From positions 40,899,452 to 40,963,451 of the forward strand of contig CM059972.1 in the NCBI GenBank assembly GCA_030490835.1: a stretch of 64,000 bases of DNA. Direction: 5' to 3'. A model generated the notes under the pieces. That model ran no database searches. It saw only the letters and a program-made list of their open reading frames with translations, and was not told the DNA's origin. Position 1 is the first letter of the stretch; each line of letters begins with the position of its first letter. This document shows positions 54,581 through 64,000 of this stretch, one piece after another. The DNA is from Annona cherimola. Lineage: Eukaryota > Streptophyta > Magnoliopsida > Magnoliales > Annonaceae. The position numbers and the translations under genes are program-made.

Positions 54581-55508
54581 ATGCCGCTCACTAGAGCTAA
54601 AGCCAGAGCTAACAAAGGAAAGGCCCCAATAGAAGAATCGGTTGATCAAACAAGGGGCGAAGCCAGTAAAAGAACTTATAGGGCTGAATCCGATGAGCAA
54701 TCCTCTAGCACCAGCCCACGGCGAGGGGAAAGCCCAAGACCTCAAGTAGAGGTCAACATAGAAAAAAGAATTGTTGCGGCTATCGAAAAAGCTATGCAGC
54801 AATGGACAGCCCAGACTGCTGGGTTGTTGCAAGAAATGAGGAACCAACAGGCCCCACCATCAAGAGGAGATAGGGAAAGACCAGGGCCCTCGGCCAATCT
54901 CGGCACATCAAGGGGAGTGGAGGATAGTCTCCTTGAGGCCGACAGAAAGGCTATCAATGCCTTTCTTGCCCAACGCCCACCTAAGTTTGCAGGGGAACCA
55001 GACCCCCTCATTGCAGAACAGTGGATTACAGAAATAAAGAAATTATTCAGGATATCGCCTTGCAATGACCAGCAGAAAGTATTGTGAGCTACCCACTTGC
55101 TGATAAAAGATGCTTATGAATGGTGGGAAACGCTGATGGTCACTATGCCACATCCAGAGCAAGTTTCGTGGCATGAGTTTTTGGAGGAATTCAATAAAGA
55201 ATATCTCCCTATAGGGCTAAAGAGCCAGAGGGTGATAGAGTTCGAAAAGCTTTACCAAGGCAGGATGACAGTCACAGAATATAGTCACAGAATATGCTAC
55301 AAAATTCAATGCCTTGGTAAGATATGTTCCATGGATCGCCAATGTGCCGGAAAATAAGGCACAAAGGTTCCAGAGGTGATTGAGACCCCAGCTAAGAGAG
55401 GGGTTAGCCCCATTACTAATAAAGGACTATGCCTCTAGCATTGAAAGGGCTAGGGCATTGGAGATGGAGTCTATGAGGGATCAAGAGCTTAGGCAAGCTC
55501 AAAAATAA
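54581..55508 (+). pseudogene. gag: GYP4 gag, broken
   Basis: The start MPLTRAKARANKGK was chosen by match to GYP5 and GYP3. The gag core (EADRKAINAFLAQRPPKFAG, EWWETL, FNKEYLP, FEKLYQG) is clear. Lesions: a TGA at 55085-55087, a 14-bp duplication of the gtcacagaata region near 55272-55299 that shifts the frame, and further TGA/TAA codons near 55379 and 55506. Confidence 0.85.
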
Positions 55509-56131
55509 TTCTTTTCAGCCTCCAAGGAAGGTGAGGCTAATAAAGGAAAAAGGGGAATCGCCGAGAGAAAGAAAATCAGTGACCAGACAAAGAGCACCCC
55601 GACTTGCGGTACTTGCCACAAGCGCCATTCAGGTGAATGTTTACAGGGAACGGGGAAATGCTACAAATGTGGCCAAACGGGTCATGTGGCCCGGGACTGC
55701 GGGACCGATGAAGCCAAGATAATAAAATGCTTCAACTGTGGTCAAGTCGAACACATTTCGCCCAATTGTCCGAATAAGCCACAAGGAGCACAAGCTCGAG
55801 GGAGGCCGGCCCAGCAAAAAGTCCCCGCCATTGCTAATCGACTCGGTACTGTTACCAACCCAGTGCGTGTCCAAGCCCTCACCCGAACGGAGTCACAAGA
55901 GATGGAGGAAAAAGTGATTATAGTTATGATTTACATTTTGGGAAATTCTGCAGTAGCTTTATTTGATTCTGGAGCTACGCATTCATTTATATCATCCCAA
56001 TTCGTAATCACACACGCACTACGGGTAGAGGAAACCAGTAGTACTATACATGTAGAATCCCCAGTCTATAGATTGGCAAGTATAAATCAAATCTGCAAAG
56101 CATGTCCTATCAGGATAGGAACAAAATATTG
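55509..56131 (+). pseudogene. GYP4 nucleocapsid and protease
   Basis: Knuckles CYKCGQTGHVARDC and CFNCGQVEHISPNC (the second has Glu for Gly) are preceded by CGTCHKRHSGEC. The aspartic protease has an intact DSGA at 55964-55975 (ALFDSGATHSFISSQF). The frame shifts near 56125, after CPIRIGT. Knuckle and protease parts are read in different frames before 55686. Confidence 0.85.
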
Positions 56132-57334
56132 AAAGTCGATCTCATCCTATTACCCATGACAAAGTTTAATGTCATATTAGGGATGTATTGGCTAAGTCAA
56201 TGGGGTGCGACAATTGATTGTAGAAATAAAAAGGTGCAATTTGAAGCACCAAAAGATGAAATAGAGATCGGTAAAATAAGACAGCCAGAAAACACAATAA
56301 GGATGGTATCAGCTATGAAAGAAGCTAAGCTGATGCGCCAACAATGTACAGCTTATCTGGTCTCTATAAACACAATAAGAGATGGGGTACCTATGGAACA
56401 AATCCCAGTGGTAAAGGAATTTCCAGATATTTTTCCAAAAGAGCTATGTAATTTACCACCAGAAAGAGAGATGGATATGGAGATAGAAATTATTCCAGGA
56501 ACAGCTCCAATATCTAAATCCCCATATAGGATGGCACCAGCCGAGTTGGCTGAGTTGAAAGTACAGATTCAAGATTTATTGAATAAAGGGTTTATTAGAC
56601 CCAGTGCATCACCTTGGGGAGCTCCAGTGTTGTTTGTAAGAAAAAAGGATGGGAGTTTGAGACTCTGTATTGATTACAGAGAATTGAATAAAGTAACAGT
56701 AAAAAATAAGTACCCACTCCCAAGAATAGATGATCTTTTTTATCAGTTAAAAGGAGCTTCTACATTTTCAAAAATTGATTTACAGTCAGGTTACCACCAG
56801 TTGAGGATATGTCCAAAGGATATTCATAAAACAGCATTCAGAACAAGATATGGGAATTATGAATTCTTAGTCATGCCATTTGGACTAACGAATGCCCCAG
56901 CTGTGTTTATGGATATGATGAACAAAATTTTTCGAGAATTTTTGGATCAATTTGTGGTGGTATTCATTGATGATATATTGATTTATTCAAAGACAGAAGA
57001 AGAACATGAGAAGCATTTAAGGATAGTGTTGGAAATTCTTCGAAGGGAGAAATTATATGCTAAATTCAAAAAATGTGAGTTTTGGTTAAAACAAGTAGCC
57101 TTTCTTGGCCACATTATATCCGAGGAGGGAGTACAAGTAGATCCTCAAAAGATTGAGGCAATAACAAAGTGGCCACAACCAACAAATATCACGGAAATAA
57201 GAAGTTTCCTAGGGTTAGCTGGCTACTACAGAAGATTTGTGGAAGGATTCTCACAATTGTCAGCTCCACTCACAAAGCTGACAAGGAAAGGAGTTAGGTA
57301 TGAATGGACACAGGAATGTGAGAATAGCTTCTAG
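56102..57334 (+). pseudogene. pol: GYP4 reverse transcriptase, mostly open
   Basis: A 410-codon open stretch with all RT blocks: [49 protein letters not shown], the catalytic FIDDIL at about 56963-56980, [15 protein letters not shown] and [20 protein letters not shown]. It ends at a TAG (57332-57334), where GYP1 reads Gln. The RT domain itself appears undamaged. Confidence 0.88.
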
Positions 57335-58337
57335 GAATTAAAGAAAAGACTGGTAAAAGCTCTAATTCTAACACTACCTACGGAGAAGGAAGGATTTGTA
57401 ATCTATAGTGATGCCTCAAAGAAAGGATTAGGATGTGTACTGATGCAAAATGGAAAAGTCATATCATACGCATCCCGGCAACTCAAGCCAAATGAGGTAA
57501 ACTATCCAACCCATGATTTAGAATTGGCAACAGTAGTCTTTGCCTTGAAAATTTGGAGACATTATTTATATGGAGTTAAATATGAGGTCTATACTGATCA
57601 TAAGAGCCTCAAATATATTTTTACTCAAAAAGAGTTAAATATGAGGCAAAGAAGATGGCTTGAGTTACTAAAGGATTATGACCTCGACATTTTATATCAT
57701 CCAGGCAAAGCCAATGTAGTAGCCGATGCGCTAAGTAGAAATGTTAGCTTAGCACATCTCATCACAAAGGAAGAAGGGCTATTACAAGAGTTGAGACAAT
57801 TAGAATTAATTGTAAGCCCACCTGGGGTACAAGTTAGATTGTCTCAATTACAAATCCAGTCAAATTTATTTGAGCAAATTAAAATGGCTCAACAAGAAAA
57901 TGGGGATTTCAAGAATTATGTGGAGAAAATGATTAAGAAAAATTCCGGTGAATACATGCAAGATGAACAGGGGATGTACAGATACAGGGGTCGCCTGTGT
58001 ATACCCAGTTAAGAGGAAGTAAAGGAACAAATATTGAAAGAAGCACATTTCTCTCCTTTTTCGATGCATCCAGGTAGCACCAAGATGTATCAAGACATCA
58101 AAATGATGTATTGGTGGAATAATATGAAGAGAGAAATTGCTGAATATGTGGCTAAGTGCCTAACATGTCAAAGGGTTAAGGCTGATCATCAAAGAACCTC
58201 TGGAAAATTACAGTCGCTAGAAATTCCAGAATGGAAATGGGATGATATTACAATTGATTTTATTGAAGGGTTGCCAAGAACCCATAATGAAAATGATGCT
58301 ATATGGGTCATAGTAGATAGATTATCAAAAGTAGCTC
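57335..58337 (+). pseudogene. pol: GYP4 RNase H and truncated integrase
   Basis: RNase H is open: [59 protein letters not shown] at 58010-58012 precedes the integrase zinc region ([24 protein letters not shown]) and the first catalytic Asp (DDITIDFIEGLP). The sequence then passes into the 3' LTR at about 58337, after LSKVAQF. The second Asp, the Glu and the chromodomain are deleted. Confidence 0.88.
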
Positions 58338-60002
58338 AATTCAATCATTTCCACCCCCAAAACACGTTTTGGCCATAGAGAGAGAAGGAGAGAAGGAAGG
58401 AAAGAGAAAATGGGAAGGAAATGAGAAGTTCTCCACTTGAGGTAAGCAATTTCTTCTCAAATTTATTTTGGATGTTAAGTAGGGTAAAATCATGCTTAGA
58501 TAATGCCTAAGCATGAGAAAATAAGTATAGATATAATGTTTAAATGGAATTATGCCAAAACATCAAAAATTTGGAGCGAAGATAGGGTATTTGGGAAGAT
58601 AGCATATGATATGTGAAAATAAGGCTCCAAAATTGATAAATGATGATTTGGGATGTATGATTATGATAAATATGATGTTGGAATAATGATATATTAATTT
58701 CATGATTTTTGGAATTAAGGATTATGCTTAAGTGAATTTATGTTGATTTTTAGTATCTGAAAAAAATGATTTTTTTGGCTAAGTAAATGATGATAAATTC
58801 AAAATATATAAAATATCCAATGATATACTAGGCATAAGGTATGCCATGGTATTTTTTATTTTTGGAAAAAATATCAATTTGTGGAACCCATGAATAGTAA
58901 CCACGTCTCTGTGAACAGTAACTCGGATGAACATTGATCTGCTACAGTAATTTTGCTACAATGATCTACTACAGTAATTTTGCTACAGTAAACAGCGTGA
59001 TTTTGAAGAAAATTTGAGATTAATATTTAAATATGATGATGAAAATTTTGAAGAACCTATGGATACAAAATATCCACATAAAGAAATAATGCCCAAATAA
59101 TATAGAACATGCATGGGAAGCAGCTTGAATAGAAGAAATGAAAATATCATTTCTCCTTGAATAGGAAAAGGAAAAGAGAAGGTCGAAGACACCTCCTAAG
59201 AAGGTAAGCAAGTTATATGTTTTGCAAATTATTTCCAAAATGCTTGAAATTGTTTGCAAGTTGCTTTATGAAATTTATTTAAGGTTGGCCATACCTATAA
59301 CTTCTTTACATGAACTGAAGTTCGTTTTGTGAAATTATTTATTAAATGTTTTTTATGAAATTGTTTATGATTTGCAAATATCATGCCGGCATGTGTATGA
59401 GAATGAGCATGAGCACGAGGAATAGGCCTTAGTCGAGGTAGTAAGCGGACTGGATGTCCCCCTCGCTATTGCCAAGTCGCTTAATAGGCCCAGGCCGGCG
59501 GCGACCTCCCTGAAATGGGAGCATGTATGGGATGGGCGCCTAGCTAGCGTCGCATCCAAAGGAATGTCATGAATGCTATGTATGCATTGCATTTGCATTT
59601 TATGAAATGCATGAAAATGATTGAAAAATTATGTATAGCTTGCTTACTGAGTATCATTACTCACCCATGCTTTTTCAACAACAGACAGGAAATGATGATG
59701 AAGGCAGCATGACAAGTGTTATGTAGTTTTTTATATAAATGATGTTTATGTAAACTTTATGTAAAGTCAACGATGATAATTTTGAGATGGAAATGAATAT
59801 TTCTGTTTTATGAAACAGTTTTGGGTTATAACTGTGATATGTGAAATATATTTCATGTTAGATGAATGATGAAAATTTTCCATGTATTAATAAAAAAAAA
59901 GGGAATCCTGCCATGTGATCAGGGCAACAATACTGAATCACGTTTACCAATCAAAACGATCCCGGAGTAAGGCTTCTAGGCACCTCGGTTCGGGGCACCA
60001 CA
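58338..60002 (+). repeat. GYP4 3' LTR, 5' part deleted (1665 bp)
   Basis: Equivalent to about 52769-54433 of the 5' LTR, with some 25-30 substitutions. It has an extra 17-bp unit (tactacagtaattttgc type) near 58966-58985 and a 6-bp loss in the gagcatgagcat run near 59404. It ends GGGGCACCACA. Confidence 0.9.
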
Positions 60003-60007
60003 CATAG
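60003..60007. repeat. Target site duplication catag (right copy) of GYP4
   Basis: Follows the 3' LTR end CACCACA and matches 51907-51911. Confidence 0.93.
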
Positions 60008-60632
60008 TAACTAGTATAGTCTCCCACCATTCATAGGCGTCCCCAACCAATAAGTGGGTCGTGCACAATAACTTCCGTTGATCATTGCATGGGGAGATCC
60101 TAAATAACTTCTTAATCTCAATTATCCGTTGCTCGACTTTACTAGGATCCGGTTCGCCTGCAAACTTAGGGGGGTGTTGTGCTAGGAAAGCATTGATAGC
60201 CCTTCTATCAGCTTCTAATAGGTTATCTTCCATTTTTATTATAGGGGTAGGGTTGACCAATGGGCCAATCCTTTCCCTATCCTTGTTTCCTAGCTGGGCA
60301 TGTTGATATTCCTCCCATAATCCTTGGATCATGCCCATGGCTTGTGTTGTCCATTGCTGCATTGCTTTCTCTACAGCTGCAGCTACCATTTCCTCTATTT
60401 GCCTTTCTTGGTTAGCCCCTCTTTCTATACAGGGTTCAGAACTAACCTCTTCTTGTAGTCGACGAGTCCTTGAACCTGATTGTTCCTCCTGCCTTGGTCG
60501 CTTAGACCTATTACTGGTCTTCCCTTTTTCCTGTTGACTTATAACTTCATCATTTGAGATCGATTTTCCTTTGTTTAGCCTAGCTCTTGCTCTGGTGATA
60601 GGCATGATGCTTTCTATATATTCAAAAATCAT
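60003..60632 (-). pseudogene. gag: GYP5 gag N-terminal part, split by GYP4
   Basis: The start is probably the second Met of the frame (MPITRARARLNKGKSISNDE, about 60605). The frame is open to the GYP4 insertion at 60003, through EADRRAINAFLAQHPPKFAG and EWWETILVTM, and then continues at 51911. The leader toward LTR-G (60633-60799) has no recognisable primer site. No other GYP5 coding parts are in the window, because COP2 sequence takes over at 51851. Confidence 0.85.
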
Positions 60633-60799
60633 ATTAGCAATAATTCATCACTAATCATACATACTTATCATACTAGTGTAAAATATTTTCATTTGTATTT
60701 AAATCAACCTATATTCATTTATCAAAAGTCAAAAGAGACTTTTGCTATCTTCCTCTACCCTTTTCTTATCACATATACTCTACTTAGCTAGTGCTAGAC
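60633..60799 (-). other. GYP5 leader without primer site
   Basis: A short AT-rich stretch between the LTR-G end and gag. The expected TGGTATCAGAGC after the LTR is absent, so a deletion is likely. Confidence 0.5.
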
Positions 60800-63538
60800 T
60801 GTGGCGCCCCAAACCGAGACGTCACTTCCTTATCTCAAGACCTTATTGATTGGTAAATGTGAATCAGGATTGTTGCCCTAATCATGCGGCGGTTCTTAAT
60901 TGGATCTCGTCCAAATTTTTTTTTTCGTTCATCATCATTCATATCTCTATATTTCACACCATTATTCATCAATCATTTCTTTACAATCAACATCATACAT
61001 CATACAAGCGGCAATACACTTGTAATAAATTTCATCATCTCATTCATAGCATCTCTTCATACTTTTCTACAATGACATTTAAAGTCCACACATACATACA
61101 TTCAATCATTGAATCACATAGAACTTATAATTCTAAATAAGTTCATATACATCAGCATACCTTAACACTTCAAACCATGCTATCCCATTTCTTATAGCCT
61201 TCATGGCTATCATCACGTACCTTTCTTCTTTGCTTAGATTTGCATCCTCTTGAGTTTTCCGGTACCTGTCTAAAGTTTGGGAAAACAAAATGTGAGTGAC
61301 AACTCAGTAAGCAAACATTTTCTTATTAGGGCAAGACTTCCTTGAAAACCTTTTCCATAAACATCTTGAACACCTTTTTCTTGAGGACATTTATATGTCC
61401 CAAAACATTATCATGAAAAAAACATTATCATAAAATCCTTGTTCATAAGGACAGTTCTATGTCCTTGAACATTTTTCATAAACATTATTCTTAAAATCAC
61501 TTACAAGCCACGTCTGGGCTTGTTAAGGCAAAACATATATGTTTTACCCTCCTTAGTTAATTTCCTTTGATCTTAGAAGAATATTTTTAATGTTCAAAGA
61601 CCTTTACATAAAAACCATCTTTTGCCAGTGGATGCTTTACGTCCAAAATATTTTTTTTTCATAAATCCTTTGGAAAGGGAGGACATTCTCATGTCCTCAA
61701 TCATTATTTATATAAGCCTTTCTCGGCAAAGGATATTTTTGGTCCAAAAATATTTTTCATGATAAAATTCTTTAGCCAAGAGACATTTAATGTCTCAAAA
61801 TATTTTTCACATAGCTTCCTTTGGCAATGGACATTCATATGTCCTAAAACACCTTTTATTAAAACACTTTGGCATTGGACATTCTCATGTCCAACCATTT
61901 TTTCCACATAAACCTTTTGGAAATGGACATTCTTATGTCCAAAACATTTTCCAACATAAATCCTTTTTCATAATCCCCATCTTGGGGCTTGTTTATAGCA
62001 AACAAGTCATAAATACTTTTCATGAAAACTTTTGCATAGAAACTATTTCTTAATATTTACACATTTTGTCTAAAATACCCTGCTTTTAGGGTAACTTATG
62101 CATAATGGCTCATAGAAATCCAATTTAGGATTACTTTTTGTATAAATGCTTTTATATCCCAATCTTTGGGCTTTTGGAAAGAAAAACGTATGCAAACACA
62201 TTTCTCTCCATCTAGTAGTGACACTTAGTAAGTGATCATGCTACCGTTTGGAAGAGAATCCTTAACAGCACGCTAGCTAGACGACTATTTATTTATCCTT
62301 CTCCCATCTCAGGGAGGGCGCCGTTGGCACTCCTGTCATCCCTTAGCGACTTGGCCTTATGTAGAGTGGGCCCCGGTCATCCAAACCGTGCTCTACAACC
62401 TGCCTGTTTCTTGTACTGGTGCACCGTACATTATTATGACGGACCGCAGCCCGTTTGGTTTAAAGAACGACAGACCGCAGCCTATGTCCTTTTAAACAGG
62501 GATCACAGACCTCTGTCTGCATCCATAACACAAAAAAATCTTAGGCTGAAGTCTATATCTTTAAAAATCATTTTCAAAAATACATCGCAGACCGCAGTCT
62601 GTGTCAACTTGTAAGCGAGCGCACCCACTTTAACAAGTTGTTATTTGAAATCTAATTTTAGGATGATCTTCCTTAAATTCTTTTAGAAACATTTTGAGTA
62701 AAATATTTTGATAAACATTTGAAATGTTTGAAAAATAATACATCTTAAAATCCTTATAAAAAAATTTCAAAACTTTTGAATTTTCAAAATTAAACCATTT
62801 TATGAAATCAACATAGTAGGTTGGTCATCCTTAAATCCCCTTCAATACATCCGTTTAAACATTTTTCAAAACATTTTCAACATAGATTTTCTTGTCTAAA
62901 GGAAATCAAAACTTTTCGAATATCATTTCAAAACATATGAACTATGTCCAAATCATCATTTATTATTTAATTATCATGACCTAACAAAACAAATCCTTTT
63001 CATAAATCAAATCTTTTTTTTATAACATGATTATTTATCATTAAACATCATAAGAGAAATTCAAAACCAATTTACAATTGTTGCTTTGTGAAAAAGGGAA
63101 AAATTCTCTTTTTCTTATAAAATACTTTTGAAACAACATCATAAAGAACTTGCTTACTTAAAAGCAAATTCTTAAAAAAAACCATCGACATAAAACGTGA
63201 AATCTTTTGAAAACATTATCGTGGAGAACTTGCTTACTCATAAGCAAATTTCTTAATTCATTAACATAAAGCATTGTCAATCCATGACAACACTTGTGAT
63301 AAATTCTTTATCTTAAAATCGTTGTTTGCTTCCCATGAAGCAATCCTGGAGGCTTTTCCTTAAAGTCATTATTTTCCAAAACTTACAATTTTTCATTAAA
63401 GTCGTCATTTTCCAAAACTTGTGGCTTTGCATTAAAGCTATTATTTTCAAAACTTGTGCTTGCCCATTCGTCAAAACATAACATAAACATTTCAATCACA
63501 TCAATCACATAGAAAGAAAACAACATTTTAGAAAGTTT
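60800..63538 (-). repeat. LTR-G, 5' LTR of GYP5 (start missing)
   Basis: The plus strand starts TGTGGCGCCCCAAACCGAGACG, the inverted LTR end. It includes the 3' hairpin (about 60861-60886), an AGACAGGTACC acceptor-like site (plus-strand 61265-61276), the palindrome array, GATCACTTACTAAGTGTC (plus-strand 62219-62236) and repeats of CAGACCGCAGTCTG type (62435-62600). It matches LTR-B back to its GGTAAGCAAGC site and then meets a + strand LTR. Confidence 0.8.
61385..61940 (-). repeat. Palindrome array of LTR-G
   Basis: Units lie at 61385-61400, 61449-61464 (imperfect), 61679-61698 (GAGGACAT tctc ATGTCCTC), 61780-61796 (GAGACAT tta ATGTCTC), 61829-61844, 61877-61892 and 61925-61940. Degenerate units are near 61580, 61630 and 61730. 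Confidence 0.85.
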
Positions 63539-63991
63539 GCTTGCTTACTGAGTTTATCACTCACGTTTTGTTTTCCAACCTTAGACAGGTTTAAGGCTTG
63601 AGGGAAGGAGCAAAGCTAAAAGGTATCGGTATGTTTGAAGAATGGATGGATGAATGTATTGCTTATAATGAACTGGGATTGATTATATATTATGTAAATA
63701 GATAAGTGATTATGCATAAAATTCTACGTGAATTTTTATTTATGTATGAATATATATGCTACCTACAATATAGAAGTAAAGATACTTGTATGACAAATTT
63801 TATAATGATATGGATGAGTCCACTATGTATGATGACAAGTGTATGCTTATATGATGAAAGTAAAGAAAAAAAATTTGGACGAGATCAAATTGAGAACCCG
63901 CCGTGTGTTCAGGGCAACAATCCTGATCACATTTACCAATCGAAAATAAATCTTGAGGTAAGGTTGTGATGCTCGGGTCGGGGGCGCCACA
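63539..63991 (+). repeat. 3' end of a Tekay LTR on the + strand
   Basis: It matches LTR-B from 26224 onward (gcttgcttactgagtttatc) to the end: AGACAGGTTTAAGG, the GTGTTCAGGGCAACAATCCTG hairpin (about 63904-63930) and GGGGGCGCCACA at 63991. The nine remaining bases do not show a primer site. Confidence 0.85.
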
Positions 63992-64000
63992 TAGACCAAC

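Larger units (their letters stand above)
51912..60002 (+). mobile_element. GYP4: young Tekay-type element with internal deletion
   Basis: 5' LTR, primer site, gag, protease, RT, RNase H and the start of integrase are followed directly by the 3' two thirds of the 3' LTR. Exact 5-bp target duplications show one insertion, into GYP5 gag. About 25-30 substitutions separate the LTR copies over 1.65 kb by my count, so it is the youngest element that can be dated here. Confidence 0.9.

Overview
This window looks like plant nuclear DNA, from a flowering plant and probably a eudicot. It is a block of nested LTR retrotransposons with no convincing host gene. The reasons are: Ty3/Gypsy chromovirus polyproteins of the Tekay/Del type (gag with zinc knuckles, protease, RT with FIDD, RNase H, integrase, C-terminal chromodomain); a Ty1/Copia gag and integrase of SIRE type; Athila-like non-autonomous elements with a tRNA-Asp-type primer site; tRNA-Met primer sites (TGGTATCAGAGC); 5-bp target duplications; and AT-rich, heavily decayed sequence. 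The species cannot be named from sequence alone.

Layout. 1-821 plus 13471-13506: an old, already broken reading frame of unknown function, split by ATH1. 822-13465: ATH1, a complete Athila-like non-autonomous element (TSD agcgt) with two unusual ORFs. Its 3' LTR is split by a 3.1-kb solo LTR (8487-11629, TSD caacY). 13843-22622: GYP1, a degenerate + strand Tekay element with its 3' LTR (LTR-A) and no recognisable 5' LTR. 22623-30370: two more LTRs in the same orientation (LTR-B, LTR-C) with nothing between them. LTR-C has a primer site and appears to be the 5' LTR of GYP3, whose leader is split by a - strand block (30951-39459: LTR-D, GYP2 polyprotein, LTR-E) and resumes with a gag start at 39594. 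39902-46670: LTR-F (-), split by a 3'-truncated Copia element COP1 (40050-45134). 46671-50333: ATH2 (-), an Athila-like element with its 5' LTR. 50334-51850: 3' end of a second SIRE-like Copia (COP2, -). 51852-51911 plus 60003-60632: gag of GYP5 (-), split by the younger GYP4 (51912-60002, TSD catag). 60800-63538: LTR-G (-), meeting a + strand LTR fragment head to head at 63539-63991.

The autonomous-type elements are all dead: every polyprotein carries stops, frameshifts or deletions. The Tekay LTRs share modules despite divergent middles: a TATA box, a strong GTAAGT-type donor site, a GGTAAGCAAGC donor, several small palindromes, a pyrimidine-rich AG/ACAG acceptor-like site, a CAGG-N8-CCTG hairpin and a GGCGCCACA end. 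I read this as a possible long leader intron inside the LTR. LTR-B, -F and -G also carry an array of short palindromes whose arms change in compensating ways. The two Athila-like elements share a twin hairpin just after their ORFs, again with compensating changes. These three structured features are the most interesting signals in the window.
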